64,000 nucleotides of DNA from Lepturacanthus savala (taxonomy: Eukaryota; Chordata; Actinopteri; Scombriformes; Trichiuridae), in assembly GCA_030544235.1 (NCBI GenBank), contig CM060465.1, positions 9,727,001 to 9,791,000 on the forward strand. Reading direction: 5' to 3'. The notes under the pieces are model-generated. The model had not been told where the DNA came from. It ran no database searches and was given only the letters and a program-made list of their open reading frames with translations. The position numbers and the translations under genes were made by a program. This document shows, piece by piece, positions 37,451 to 49,960 of this stretch (positions within the stretch are counted from its first letter, which is position 1; every line of letters begins with the position of its first letter).

Positions 37451-37799
37451 GCTGACCAGTCTATAGATAAAGTGATGTATTAGAAATAGGTTTTACAGTA
37501 GAAGTAACATCACATAAATTAATCAGATTTATTTGTGCTTCCTCTGTAAAATCTATCCACCTATCCCGATTGGTGTGGGCATCAACATCATGCCCACATA
37601 TGTGGACTCATCGTGAACAATCATAGTTCCTGTTCCAGCATCTATTCACATCAACTCTTTAATAAGGAAGCAATTTAATCACATTTGCCCCTGAAATGGC
37701 AAATCTCAGCAAAATACAGTATCAATACAACTAATTTATATGCACAACCCCACACACACGCACCCACTTCTTCAGTGTTTTTACACCTGGCTTACATAT
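37451..37799. other. Gene-free stretch
   Basis: Unremarkable sequence, with a short CACACACGCACCCAC run near 37750. Confidence 0.5.
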
Positions 37800-38160
37800 A
37801 GCCGACCTCTGACCTCAGGGAATGCATCCTTGTGCAAGAGGGAAATGTGCTTGTGAGAGGCCCACTCATGGGCGGCAAAGTGGTTTTATACACAGACTGG
37901 CATTATCTGCATCTCCTGCTCCACTCAAAGGACAGGGCCACTAAATATACCCTGCGAGGCCTTCCCAGGCTCCTCTGGGCTCGGGAGATGCGGCCGCTGT
38001 TTGGGCTAAAGGCCAATGACATGGCTGCCGACCTCCACGGAAAGTATTTTTAAGGTCAATTACAGGGTACAGTGCCTTTAGATGGCCGACTGGTGCTGAG
38101 GAGGCCTCATATTAAAGGTTTATGTGGAGAAGGACCAGAGAAGTCTGCCTTAGCTCACCC
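37800..38160. promoter_or_regulatory. Candidate conserved non-coding element
   Basis: GC-richer, repeat-free and CpG-containing compared with its flanks, with phrases such as 'GGGCTAAAGGCCAATGACAT' and 'AAGGTCAATTACAGGGTAC'. The plus frame 37832-38053 is open for 73 codons but shows no domain or splice sites. It could be an enhancer or a decayed exon. Confidence 0.25.
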
Positions 38161-39644
38161 CAGCTCCCATTGTTAACATACACCCACTGAGCCACTGCTC
38201 TGAAGGATTCATGGTGTGATATATGAGAGAAGCTGAGTGATTTATTCCTTTAACACCCTTTCACAGTTGGGCCGTTAAGCTGATGAATTGCAAGCTGGAC
38301 TTTTACTTCAATATGTTCTTTGATCAAACATCTGTTTCTTGGCCTATTTATTTATATTTTACAGTAAAAGGCAGCAGAAGAAAATACATCATATATATCA
38401 TGAACTTCCTATCAACACCATCAAGCAGCTACAGGGATTTATGAATATGATTTTACATTTCATTTGAAACAACAGAGGTCTCCAATTAGATGAGTCATGC
38501 ACATTGTTAGGTTTTTTGCTTTAAAGGTTTAGAATGGCTCTTAATCCCTGCACACGCTGTTATTGTTTTAAGATGTGGATCCGTTCTTCAATACCACAGT
38601 ACTGACTTGATGAAGGCAATTACAGAATCACTTTTCAGTGTGCTGGCAGGCTTCATAATGATGGATAGAAACATAATGTGAATAATAGACTGTAGAGGTC
38701 TGAACACAGACTGTTCAGGTCTGAAATATGGACTGCAAAAGTCTGGACCACAGCCTGAAGAGGTCTGAGCTGAGAGAGCATGCAGCATGTCAGTCCCTGT
38801 AGATACAGACAGATAAACACAGAATAGCAAACACATTTTGTTGCCCATTAGAAGGCTTATCATAATCCTCCACTCCCATACAAACACTCACACACTCACA
38901 AGCCCCATTCTGCATACACAGGCCACACACACAGGCCGACACAGCTGACCAACACTCAATATAAATGAACATCCAGCGAAATGATTTTGGTCCTTTTCAT
39001 GATTCATTCCAACATGACTCCAGCCAGCCATAAATACAGGCCTGTCAGAATGTGTTCTGCCCCACAGAGAGGGGAGTGGTGGAAGGTACAGTAGACACCA
39101 TTCACCTCTCTCTGTGTGTGGAGGGGGCAGAGGGAAGGCTGGAGTTGGTGGCTTTGGTCTCCCTGAAGAGTGAAGTATTGATGGGACAAAAGTGAGGGGA
39201 AGGATTGAAAGGCCTGTTTGTGCAGATGAGGGCCGGGCATCTCTCTGTTTGCTTTGCTGTGGCTCTGCTGCAGTTCAATAGCAGCTCTATCCTCCCGTCT
39301 CTATTTCAGTACAGACAGGCTTTAATAGTACAAAATAAAGACACTGGAAGATGGAACCAAAAGAGGAAACATTGATATGTGTTTTAGTATTTAACTTGAT
39401 CACTTTATCACTGTGTTCCAGACAGAAATTACATTTTGAGGCAGTTACCCTTCAATTAGCCACAGTTTAGCCTGAGACACCAGTCTAGCGAGACACAGCA
39501 TAGTTATTATCTTGTTTTCACTGTTTACCATGATTAGCAAATGGGCTGGGTTATGTATGTGGCCTACGATAAGAAAAAAAAAACATTATTTCTCCTGTGC
39601 AAACAAAAAGGGGCCGATAAATATTCACCTTTTCCAAGGCATTG
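38161..39644. other. Gene-free stretch
   Basis: An imperfect 'AGAGGTCTGAACACAGACTG' pattern recurs three to four times at about 38694-38772 (a short minisatellite-like patch). No gene. Confidence 0.45.
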
Positions 39645-39880
39645 TTTTCGATGCCATTCGTCTGTCTGTTTATCTGTGAAGAGGATTAGGGCAAATCTAC
39701 CAGGCCGATTTTCATGAAACTTGGTTCTACGGTGTACAATTGGCCAAGGGCGAACCCTTTAAATTGTGGGGTGGATCCAACTTTGCACAACAATTGTTTT
39801 AGTGGATATTAGTGGCTCCTGCTGGTCAATGGCATGTTAATAGTTAAATGAGTAGTTGACAGAAATCTGCCCTGGTGATT
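39645..39880 (+). repeat. GGCCAAGG-type interspersed repeat (copy 3 of 4)
   Basis: Shares 'GGCCGATTTTCATGAAACTT', 'TTGGCCAAGGGCGAACCC' and 'GTGGGGTGGATCCAAC' with copy 2, and the following 'CTGGTCAATGGCATGTTAAT' block also matches copy 2. Confidence 0.7.
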
Positions 39881-40106
39881 CAGGTAGAGGCACCATCCCA
39901 ATAGTTTAGGAAATATAGCCACACATATTGGTTGTGCAGAACATGTCCATGTCAGATACAAAACTGACCATTGGCCTTGGTATGAGCTCTCAGACTTCCC
40001 CTCTAGTTTTTCACTGAATCACCTTATTAAACATGATGGCTATCAGCCAAGATGTGACTGATCTATACAGTTTTTCCACATAATCAACCCTGGACTACAT
40101 AAATAT

Positions 40107-40204
40107 ACCTCCACAGGATCATTTTTATGTAATGTATCATATATGATACATTACATAAAACATATCATATATGATACATTATATAAAAATGATCCTGTGG
40201 AGGT
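40107..40204. repeat. 98-bp foldback, 42-bp arms
   Basis: Arm 40107-40148 and arm 40163-40204 are reverse complements with one mismatch, spacer 14 bases (40149-40162). The outermost arm sequence is ACCTCCACAGGATCATTTTT, and each arm contains the smaller palindrome TATCATATATGATA. It may be a miniature foldback transposon or a recent inverted duplication. Confidence 0.95.
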
Positions 40205-40334
40205 TCAAACAATGAAATATATACTTTTTAAAGAGAGAGTATCAGAGTTGGTATCTGAAGAGAACATGTTAAGTAATTTACCTCAACCAAATATTTATCT
40301 TGTATTTTATAACTGTTCCTGAACCATCATAACA
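40205..40334. other. Short gene-free stretch
   Basis: Nothing recognised. Confidence 0.5.
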
Positions 40335-40740
40335 CTCCACTGACAATCCAAAACGGCCTTGGCCGTAACACCACCTTATTTTTCCTAAACGTTAAGGTAT
40401 CGTTGTTCTCCGGAGACGCTTTTTGCCTTTCTTCAACTCTTCCTCTTTCACCTCTAACCCCCAGACCGTGTCTTCCTGGGAACATCATCACTCCTGGTCC
40501 ACATGGCGGGGCGAGTACACATCGCCAAGCTGCTAAGTCTACATGGCCAGGGTGCCCCCTGTTTGCCCTGGGGTAGAGCAAGATTTTGTGGCCGCTGGGC
40601 TCTCTGGGTCAGAAATGGCACACCAGGGTGTGATGGGCTTTGCCTGTAGCTGATCATGGCCATTGTAGGTGTGAAATTCCCAGAGCTGAGCCAGCCACTC
40701 AGCCCGGCAGCTCCAGACCCCAAAAGCTGCAGAGAGAACG
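40335..40740. promoter_or_regulatory. Candidate conserved non-coding element
   Basis: GC-richer, repeat-free segment with retained CpGs ('CATGGCGGGGCGAGTACACA', 'GTAGCTGATCATGGCCATTG'). It supports two overlapping minus-strand frames of 84 and 89 codons, neither with a domain I know. Assignment is by composition only. Confidence 0.25.
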
Positions 40741-43611
40741 GATGTGTTAGACCTGTTGGTTAGCCACCATCACAGTGGAAACCCACAGACTCATCTCTCT
40801 AAGACTCTGTCTCACAAACACAGAACTCTTCTTGTGCTTGTAACACACTCTGCTGTTAGTTGGTTGTTAGTTGATGTTGGATATGGATATAATTGAGAGA
40901 TACAGGAGCTTCTGCCTTTCAGTGGAGCTCAGGGCATGTCAGTAACATGACCTGCAGTGACTCCAGACCATCTACGCTCCAATATATTTATGTCTACATA
41001 TCTGCCAGTCAGAGTTTCATTAGTTTTTTGACCCAGATCTTTCTCCTGTTGGAAGGTTAGAATATACTGAGACCATTTAAGGTTTGTATTATGGTTACTA
41101 TACAAAACAATGTTTTAATGTCCTATATGATCTAAAAAGTCTTGTTAAGACTATTATAGTATGAGTCATTAGTGTCCTGATGTGCATAGGTCAGGGTTTA
41201 AACAATCTCTATATTCTCTGTACCATTAAGGAATGATATTGTGATATGGCTCATAGAGGTTTTCTGTGTGAAGATCAGAGGAAGTTGCTCCTCTTTATGT
41301 CTGCCTCGATTCTGCTTTCAACTCAGGTCGTTAAGAGTGAAAGTTGAATTTCACAACAACCTAAGGTGAATTTCCCAAAATCTTATATCCCAGATGTCGT
41401 CTCTGATGAACTATAAACTTTAAATACTATTGTGCATTCTTGCTCCATTTATCGAGTTTGCATGCATGTGATCAAAGCACAAGTTTTAAGTATTGGCATT
41501 CAGGAGTTTCTTTCTTTAATATAATGCTCCCCTATGGCCCATTCCAGCCTGCCGTTTGATGTCTAAAGGCCTTTAGACACCGTGGGTGTGAGGAATAAAC
41601 GACACAAAATTGCGCGATTCTGTGCTTTCTGCATATATTTTGCTGCAATACTATTTACACCGCCAGTGACACAAATTTGTGATATAACATAGATACATGA
41701 AATTGAGAAACAAATTCTAACAGCTCTTTCTTTAAAAGATGGTTTCCACATCCATTCCACATTATCTAGTGATAATAACATAAATTTGAACATTGGATAA
41801 AGTCAGGTTCAAAATTCTTTCTTAATTTTTTTTGACATATTAAAATCGAAGTATGTTTTTATTAGGAAATACGGTCAATAGTAAAAACAAAAAGAAAGAA
41901 ATACCATGTCTTTAGAAATAAATTGTTTTATATTCAAGAATGATGTAAGACCCCTTCGTAAAACCGTCTAAACATATAAAATGGAATGTTTACTATATGG
42001 ACTGTAAGTGCTACTGAAGTTAAGATTTCTGTTCATAGAGAGAAAAAACTCATTTTGAGAAAATGGCTTTTAAAGATTTGCATCACAGGATTAATCTACA
42101 GACAGAACATGAAGTAAAATAAACAAATACATGCAGATTTGTGCAGTCTTTCAGCCACAAGATTTGGAGGCCAAATAGCCCAAAAACTTAAAATTAAAAT
42201 TGATCCATGTGTGAAAAAAAAATTGTTTTCCTGCTGTATCGAATCTTACACTTGTTCTCGTAACATTTAATCATTGTCAGTGTCATAATCATTGCTTTCA
42301 TATGTGATCAGGGAGACAGTTAAGGTTTTGTGACAGGATCCAGCTCTTTTTCTCGCGTTAACTGTGATTATCCCTCCAATCTGTTCCTTTTAATGAGCAG
42401 ATCTTTTGCCCAGGGCAACATGTGGCAGCATGCATGTGTTTGTGTAGACTGAATTTACTTTACAGTTACAGCATTCAACAGCAAATATAATGCAAATGTT
42501 TTTATCATCTTAATGACCGCACAGTATGTGTTCTGCACTCTATCAAATGAAGGCCTGGAATAAATGATGTCTCTTTAAAAAGGAGCACTTCCATAAAACA
42601 ACCAACAGTAACCTTTGTTATCAAATCCAGAGGCACAAAACAGAAATCAAACAGCTCACCAGGCTGTTCTTTGAAGGGTTCCTGCCAAACCTCGACTCAT
42701 TCCCATCTGTAGACAGACTGTCTGTACATTGCAGCTCAACTCTGCCCCAAGTGGCCTGGTTCAGTAACTTCAGTCTTAAATCCCAGTTTGAAGATCCTGA
42801 AACACAATCACACCTAAGTGTGACTGGCAGCCTGTCATTATCGTTCAATTATATGGCCACTTTGTGCTATTTTTATCTATTTACTATTGTTATGGTAATG
42901 AAAATATTTGAATTACATCGGAGACAGTAAACAAACAACAGCTTTTAGATGTTGGATTAGTGCTTTATCTGTCAGTAAAGCCACAGATTAAAGACATGAA
43001 ACACCACAGCAGGCTGTTCATGTCTGCTTTTTAGAGGATTACAGTTTCTTTACAATAAAAGTGCACTGAAGTTTGTTTCCCCTTTTCTGTCATTCCATCA
43101 CTCTACCTACTCCAACTGTCTCCCCAACCCCAGGCCGGGGTTTTCACAGCCTACAATGAAGGCAGCCCATAACCTTAAGTACTGTTTTGTGGACCAGTGT
43201 AAATTTGACACCATTCTGCCACAGAGAGGGTCTGTGTAGGTGTTTGTTAGTGTGGGGGATTGCCAGACATCTGTATAATCTCTGCTTAGCTCATCGAGTG
43301 CTACTCCCTTTTTATATCACATTCTGAGGAGGTTTCCTCCTTCTGTTCTTCTTCTTTGCAATGGTTTAATGCCCCCCCTCCCTGCAATCTTTCCTTAATG
43401 TTCATCTGCTAATTTTGATTTTAGCAGACTGATTTTTATCTCAAGTCAGTGCTGTCTTCTTCTATGAAAGTATTTTAAAAGGGACAATACATGCAGTGGT
43501 GCTCATAGTGGCATAGTGATGCTCTGTGCTGGCGTCTAATTATTCAGCAAGATCAAGACTGACCTTTCATGAGGAGGAACTAGAGGCTGACCTCCAGCAT
43601 TGAGTATGTAT
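40741..43611. other. Gene-free stretch
   Basis: About 2.9 kb of AT-rich, mostly unique DNA. No transposon coding sequence, exon or RNA gene recognised. Confidence 0.5.
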
Positions 43612-44010
43612 GTTACTGTGTGTGTATTACTACTACTACAATGTATTACTACAGTGAATTTCTAAATTACTAAAGTACATTCTTGCAGTCCTTTACATAC
43701 AATACTACAATACATTTCTGCAGTACGTCACTACAGTACATTACTACAGTAATAGAAGCATTATTGTAGTGATTTATTACAGTAAATCCCTACAGCACAT
43801 TATGGTAAATTAGTACACTACTGCAATACAGTATACATTAGTACCATATATTACTGTTACAGCACCCTCCATTACAATTACATTACTACAGTACAATATT
43901 ACATTACAACACTACAATTGCATTACTACATTATTGCAGTACATTACTAACAAACATGTACATTACTACATTACTACGGTGAATTATGAGCATACATGTG
44001 CATTAATACA
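43612..44010 (+). repeat. Degenerate ATTACTACAGTAC tandem array
   Basis: About 400 bp of ATTACTACAGTAC / ACATTACTACA units, strongly diverged and of uneven length. The unit is close to that of the larger array at 54197-55220. Confidence 0.8.
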
Positions 44011-44445
44011 TTCAGGCATGGTAGTGGGGGGAATAGTGGACCTGATTACCCAGGGCTGGAGTAGAGAGAGGGCCCATTTTTCTTTTTCTTTTTTTGATGA
44101 ATGAATGAATGATTTGGGCCCTCCAGTTGATTGATGTCGTAATTTAATATTGTATGAAATATATTAATAACACCATGAGAGAATGAAGTTTGTGTCACAG
44201 TACTATATTAGACATTATGGGGGGCCCCTTCTTGGAGGTGCAGAATGATTTAGTCGACTGGCCAAACAAACCAGTCATCAATATATTCTGATCTGATTGT
44301 TGTTTAAAACCCTATTTATGCATTTTCATTTTTAAATTTACATTTATTTGCTCATGTGTTTCATATACTGGCATGGATAGGGGCCCACTGACATTAAGAG
44401 TGTAACAAGTCCAGAATTCTGTGCTATGCCCTTGAATTCAGCACT
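44011..44445. other. Gene-free stretch between two array pieces
   Basis: Contains 'GGGGGGCCCC' and 'GGGGCCCACTGACATTAAGA' phrases that may come from an old repeat. It separates the main array from its 3' piece. Confidence 0.4.
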
Positions 44446-44522
44446 GTAGTACATTACTACAGTACCTTACTACATTTCTACAGTAACCTTCTACATTAAT
44501 ACAGTACATTACTACTGTATAT
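44446..44522 (+). repeat. Detached piece of the ATTACTACAGTAC array
   Basis: Same unit as 43612-44010, split from it by about 435 bp of unrelated DNA. Confidence 0.75.
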
Positions 44523-45382
44523 CATGATTTGCCAACATATTTCTTGATTGGAAATAGATAAAACCATTAAGCAACAGAGATTTTACTCTTTTACACCTCT
44601 CTCTCTCTCTCTCTTCCCCCTCCCCTTCTGCACCATGGCCTGGTTTTAAGCTGGCAGTCTCGGTAGAGCTAGGTCTGTGTGTGGTGGCACTGGGGGCAGG
44701 GTGCAGTGCTCGCCTGGGCTGAGTGTACCCAGCCCCTCATAATTATAGACAGTAAACAGCTAGTTGCTTTTAGGCCTATTTTCCCTGTCTGATGGGGAGA
44801 GAGTTCAGTTTGACATCAGAAGAAAATGCAGAGAGGAGGAGAAGGGGCTGTCTGAAAATGGACAAAAACTGTCATCCTTATTTTGGGTGTTTCACAATGG
44901 GAGCAGTTTACAAAACACACACTTAATGAGTTTGAAGTAGTTAAAGTATTGCAGTAAATGTATCATATTATTAGCTTGATGCACTCACACACACACACTG
45001 ACACACACACAACCACACATAATCCTGTCTTTTGATGTGATCTTTCTCAAGTCTTAATTAGAACTTCCTTCTTAACTTTATGACTCTTCTCTTTTTACTT
45101 TTTTCCCTGAAACTGTCAGACTGATCACCGTCTTGCTCTGCATCTCTTTGAGTGTGTCTATGTTTTCTTTCCGTCTGCCTGCCTGTCTGTGTCCTTCTCT
45201 GTCTCGCTCTCTGTCTCTGTCTCTCTCTCTCCAGTGAGTCCCCTCTGCATCACACTCTGCACTCGGTCCAAATTTAATTCTCCTCCTTCTGTTTTCCTTC
45301 TTCATTTTACTTCATACTTATTTAACAAACCATCAAACCATATGCTGTATGCCATCTCTCTCCATCTCCTTCTTTCCCTTTC

Positions 45383-45386
<4 letters not shown>
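44523..45386. other. Gene-free stretch
   Basis: Short CT and CA runs near 44597-44615 and 44988-45010, then CT-rich sequence from 45185. No exon supported. Confidence 0.5.

Positions 45387-45419
<33 letters not shown>
45387..45419 (+). repeat. (CT)n microsatellite
   Basis: CT run of about 33 bp. Confidence 0.95.
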
Positions 45420-45422
<3 letters not shown>

Positions 45423-45660
45423 CTCTGTGTGCACTGCATGGTGCTGGCAGGCGACGGGATGGGAGGTTTTCTTTGGCAGTTTGCTCCCCCTCTCTTGGCT
45501 GGGACAGGCCCTGGAGCGTGCTACTGGCTGAGAGTGTGGAAGGGAAGCGGGGAGGTAGTGAAGGAGGGAGGGAGGGAAAGAGGGCTTAGGAGGGAGGGAG
45601 AGTGGAGGGGTGGAGGCGTGGTCTGCAGCTGGTAATGAAGTCTTCTCTTTTCATCCTCAG

Positions 45661-45864
45661 AAGGCAGAGTGTGAGTGGACGGGCCCGGGGTCTGCGTGGC
45701 TCCACAGCAGCTTTCTCTGCCTGTAAAGTGAGCCGAGCAGCTGCGCTGCTGCTGCTGCCTGAGCGGCTCAGCGTCTCCACAGCTGAGAGATAAACACAGA
45801 CCGAGAGACACTACAGTCATGAGGCTTTCCTCCCTCGTATCGGCTCCACAGCACCAATCCTGAG
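45661..45864 (+). other. Candidate 5' untranslated exon 2
   Basis: Acceptor: CTTCTCTTTTCATCCTCAG ending at 45660. Donor: 'TCCTGAG|GTAAGA' at 45864/45865, a near-consensus site. The 204-bp body is GC-rich with CpGs (CGGGCCCGGGG, GAGCGGCTCAGCG), unlike the surrounding DNA. An ATG at 45819 opens a 14-codon frame ending TGA at 45861-45863, so any product would be an upstream ORF and the exon would be a leader. I do not recognise the gene. The minus-strand frame at 45521-46285 over this area is low-complexity. Of the three candidates this has the best pair of splice sites. Confidence 0.45.
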
Positions 45865-46879
45865 GTAAGACTTCAGCCTGTTTATTGCTGCTGCTGCCTG
45901 TCTCTCTCTCTCTCTCACTCCTCTTGTGCTGTCTGTCTGTCTCTGTTGATTGTTGTGGTGGGGGAGGGAGGGGGTGACATGGGGGCTGTCCGGTTGAGGT
46001 CCCTCCCACTTTTAATGTGTGTGTGGTGGTGTGTGCATGTTCAATGCGTGTGATAGCAGGTAGGAGAGTGCTTGTGCATGCATGGGCATGCACACATGAA
46101 TATACTATATATGCTGTATATGTGTGTATGCACGTGTGTGTGTCAGTGTGCGTATGAGCATCTCCTACACTGTTTATATGTGAGTCAGCAGTCAGTGAAA
46201 GGTTTATGCTAATGGTGATAAATGACTCCTGCTGGTCAGGCAGGGAAAGAGGGTCAGACTGAGGCTGAGAAGTTCTGGAAAACAAGATGGGACATCAGTT
46301 ATGAGACAAATTTTTGCAAAGGTCACTTGAAAGAGAAGATTGTGTCATCTAAAAAAAAAACTTTTTATGTCTCTGTTGATCCTTACTACGTGTTGCTATG
46401 CTGCTCTGTGTGTATTGAAGTGATACGGCTATCTAATCTTAACACCCACCCTTTTTGGGGGAATTTTTGTCTTTTTTGCAAATAGAAAAGCTTATAAGAG
46501 AAGATTTGCAAGACCAAACTGAATGTTTGAAGACTCATTTAAAAAGGCAACATGCTATAGTTTGTACAAATGTGCTCATTTAGTATAAAAAAACAACTTG
46601 AACTACATCATAAATTTAAAGGAAATGGCTTATTTTGGTTTTCTTCTTTAATAAATCATGATGGAATAGCAATAATGAGGTCATAGTTAATGACATGACA
46701 ATCGTCACATACATCACGTTAACTACACCTGTGTACAATTTTAGAGTTGTGTGATATTGTTTGTGGGACCGAGATAGTTTTTAGTTTGTTATGTCATTGG
46801 ATTCCCCAAACTTTATCCCTGATCTGGTGCACCACCAATCCAGTGAGTACAGAGTTATGTTACCACACTGTTATTGTGT
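45865..46879. other. Gene-free stretch
   Basis: Begins with a short CT run and a loose TG-rich part (46010-46145), then AT-rich unique DNA. Confidence 0.5.
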
Positions 46880-47025
46880 GTGTGTACTTTTACTACAACA
46901 CTTTAACTACATCAAGCTCATAATACTTTACTACTTTTAGGAGGAATTTTCATGCAGGACTTTTACTTTTAATGGATCATTTTTATATTCCTCTATTGAT
47001 ACTTTTACTTTACTTTTTTGCCACT
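46880..47025 (+). mobile_element. Fragment of the CAGTGGTGGAA transposon
   Basis: 'TTTTCATGCAGGACTTTTACTT', 'TTAATGGATCATTTTTATAT' and repeated TACTTTTACT phrases match the right half of the family seen at 50424-51141 (there inverted). The terminus itself is lost. Confidence 0.6.
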
Positions 47026-47697
47026 GTGTGTATCTGTGTACTATGTGCATGTGTTTGTGTGTGTGTGCACATGTGGAGATGTTTATTTGCACTTTTGATT
47101 GCTGCATCCATCAGATGGATGCAGCAGGCTGCTGCTGGGGCTCATCTCTGTAAATAAAGGGGACAGGAGACTGTCTGTATCATCTGCAGCCCAGTGATGA
47201 GGCTTTGATGTGATTTCAGTGGATCTGTCCTCCTCCCCGCTGGGCAATTCAGATCCGGCCTGCGACTCGCTCACTTTCATCCACATTCCCTTGGAAATCC
47301 ATCCATCTGTATTCTTTCACTCACCTCCTTCCTGCCCCCATTCACCCTATAAGTTGTTGCACCCTGCTGCCCCTCGCGGAGGCCCTGACCCCCTATCAAC
47401 ACCTACGCTGTTCTCAGAGACAGTCTTCCACAGTGTTGCTCTCCATCCACACTACTCTGACATGCTTCTAGGGAGTCTGGTCTTTCCGATACCTCTCCCG
47501 GAAAAAAAAAAAAAAAAAACCTAAGCGACTTTCCATTAGTTTCTGCTGGGCCATGAGAATTATGGTTTCCCAAATGAATAGACAGGAGCCCAACTTAATT
47601 GAAAAAACACAAGCACGGTCTGCCATGAAGGAGACGGTCCTTGTGTCACTGCTGAACTGCGCGAATGTACTTTCCAGAGCTGGAAGCAGAGGGGGAG

Positions 47698-47701
<4 letters not shown>
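47026..47701. other. Gene-free stretch with an 18-bp poly-A
   Basis: A run of 18 A lies at 47502-47519. The upstream 300 bp is GC-richer and repeat-free (about 47170-47480) but no exon can be supported. Confidence 0.45.

Positions 47702-47752
<51 letters not shown>
47702..47752 (+). repeat. (GA)n microsatellite
   Basis: Nearly pure GA run of about 50 bp. Confidence 0.97.
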
Positions 47753-47756
<4 letters not shown>

Positions 47757-47945
47757 TACAAAAAGGCAGTGATATAGAGGACAGACAGGAGGCTAAGGCA
47801 AATAAAAATATGCAATAAAAGTGTCAGAAATCAAAAGGACTCACTGCAAACATACTATATAATGTGGAATTGGAAGCACATACAGGGAACGATCAGGGGA
47901 CACAGAAGAATGTTGAAAATGTCTTCAGAAGAAGAGGAAGCAGCA

Positions 47946-47973
47946 GTGTGTGTGTGTGTGTGTGTTTGTGTGT
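47946..47973 (+). repeat. (TG)n microsatellite
   Basis: TG run with one TTG interruption. Confidence 0.93.
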
Positions 47974-48210
47974 TAGACTGTGCAGTCTGGTTCAGCTGGT
48001 CTGTTATTCAGGACAGAGTGTGTATAAAAGGGGATTTTAGTGGGATTGAATGGCAGAATGAGACCATCATGAGACTGTTTGCTGGTCATTAAATCCCAAA
48101 GGGCAACAATAGAAGCCAGTAAAACCTGCTTGATTGCAGTCCGGTCAATAGCAGCTTCTCGCCCATGATTTTCCCAACAGGGAGTCATCATAACAGTTAA
48201 CCCTCTGGCA

Positions 48211-48229
48211 GCTAGATAATGTGTGTGTG

Positions 48230-48286
<57 letters not shown>
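48211..48286 (+). repeat. (TG)n microsatellite
   Basis: About 76 bp of TG with one AG interruption near 48231. Confidence 0.97.
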
Positions 48287-48288
<2 letters not shown>

Positions 48289-48446
48289 CTCAGCTGTGAA
48301 TGTTGCTGTAATTGTAATCAGACCACCAATGAGCCTGAACTTCCTTCTATGTTACAGCTTATGGACAACGAATATTCATGTCAAATGAGCTACATCAGCA
48401 TGAATGTTACAACAGCAATATTTCCAAAGCTTTAGGGATCTAAGAA

Positions 48447-48447
<1 letters not shown>

Positions 48448-48508
<61 letters not shown>
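48448..48508 (+). repeat. (TG)n microsatellite
   Basis: About 61 bp of pure TG, 160 bp after the previous array. Confidence 0.97.
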
Positions 48509-48511
<3 letters not shown>

Positions 48512-49294
48512 ATTGTTGTGTTGTGCATGTGTGTATACAGACATTATTGAAAGAAAGCCACAATATCACTATTAATAATGTTAGGTGTTTTAATCTAAAT
48601 AAATTAATTAATAACAAAATGAAATTATTAAGTTCTAAATTCAAACAATATAATAAACACCGAAACAAACCATAAAATATGTTAATATCTGTATAACGCT
48701 CTTCACTGATGGGTTTTTGTGACATGTTTGTGGCAAATGGCACATTTGTGACACACATGTTTGCCAGCAGCTGCTGTTGCTGGGGCTTCCTGGACTGCAG
48801 GGGGAAGCATCTCTTGTTGACTTCCCCACTGGGTGGCTCATTTGTTTGTCTTGGCATCATGACCCCTGACCCGGCTATACCACCCCCAGCTCTCACACTG
48901 CCCCATAATGTAACTCTAAGCTCCCTAACAGCCCACACACACACACACACAAATACATACACACCCACACACTCTGTCCCAATTCACTGGCACTCTTGAT
49001 ATATATAAATATGGAAAGATCAATGATACTAGGTCTTAGTTAAAGTAGTTCTTCTAAGGAAACATGCAGAGAGATCCTGCAGGCGAGTGTAATCTCAAAG
49101 AGTGTGAATTTTGAAAAGAAAATGTATTTACATTAGCATTTTTATTACTAGTGCAATGACAGTTTGGAACAGGCGCAACGTTTGGACCCTTGAAGAGCTG
49201 CATGCACTGTTGAGGGGTGTGAACGTTCGAAACATGTGCATGTTCAAAACAATGCACTCTTTCTTGAGAACTGATTATTCCATCCACTTCACAC
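48509..49294. other. Gene-free stretch
   Basis: AT-rich DNA, a short (CA)n at 48932-48972, no gene. Confidence 0.5.
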
Positions 49295-49960
49295 TCAACA
49301 CTGCATTCCCTTGAATCTTCAGCAATACACTTATCAAGTGTGAAGTCATTCTGATGAATGGTTCTTGAGCTTTGCAAAGGACAGTCATACATACATACAG
49401 GCAGACAGCGAAGCCTTCCTTTGTAGTTACACTGCCACCATACTGGTTGGCACCAAATAGGTCATGGTCACTAATCACATCTACACATGTTCACCAGATG
49501 TGGTTGCAGCAGCACAAAGGGTTCAGGAGATATGACATTTTTTGTAATATAACCTTTAGCCACAGCATTTGAGCAAAATTTGTGGGTCAGCTACAACACT
49601 ACTGTGTGGAATATCATTAATCTGAAATAGTAGCTTTTTCTGTCTTGGTGCAGAGATGTTATATGTATATGTCACCAAATTTTGTGACTATTTTTAAAAT
49701 TTGTAGGGGGAGTGACGAAAAACAGATTTGAAAATTATTTAAAATGGCAGTAAATCTATATCAATGCAATAAGTGTGGCTTAAATGGAAATATTTAACTA
49801 CCCACAGAATCCAGAAAGAAAAGAATCTAATTTGTTTGTTGTAGCACCTACATCCTTAGGTCCCCAGAAATGCACTCACCAAGTGCAAAGTGGATTGGAT
49901 GACCTTTTGTAAAGATATGCATCAAACATACAGAATGACAGAGATTCATTTAGTTCTCAC
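49295..49960. repeat. Probable interspersed repeat with internal duplication
   Basis: Two related halves: 'CACTTATCAAGTGTGAAGTC...GATGAATGG...GCAAAGGACA..CATACATACA' (49328-49400) and 'CACTCACCAAGTGCAAAGTG...GGATGACC...AAAGATATGC' (49875-49935). The phrase order resembles a repeat I have seen widely in teleost DNA. Class unknown. Confidence 0.4.

Noticed and set aside
45521..46285. 254-codon minus-strand frame, the longest in the window
   Set aside because: Composition is low-complexity (Ser/Pro/His/Thr from CT, CA and CTG runs), with no domain, and it overlaps the better-supported plus-strand leader exon.
47502..47519. 18-bp poly-A as the tail of a processed retrocopy
   Set aside because: No recognisable coding sequence or target duplication upstream.
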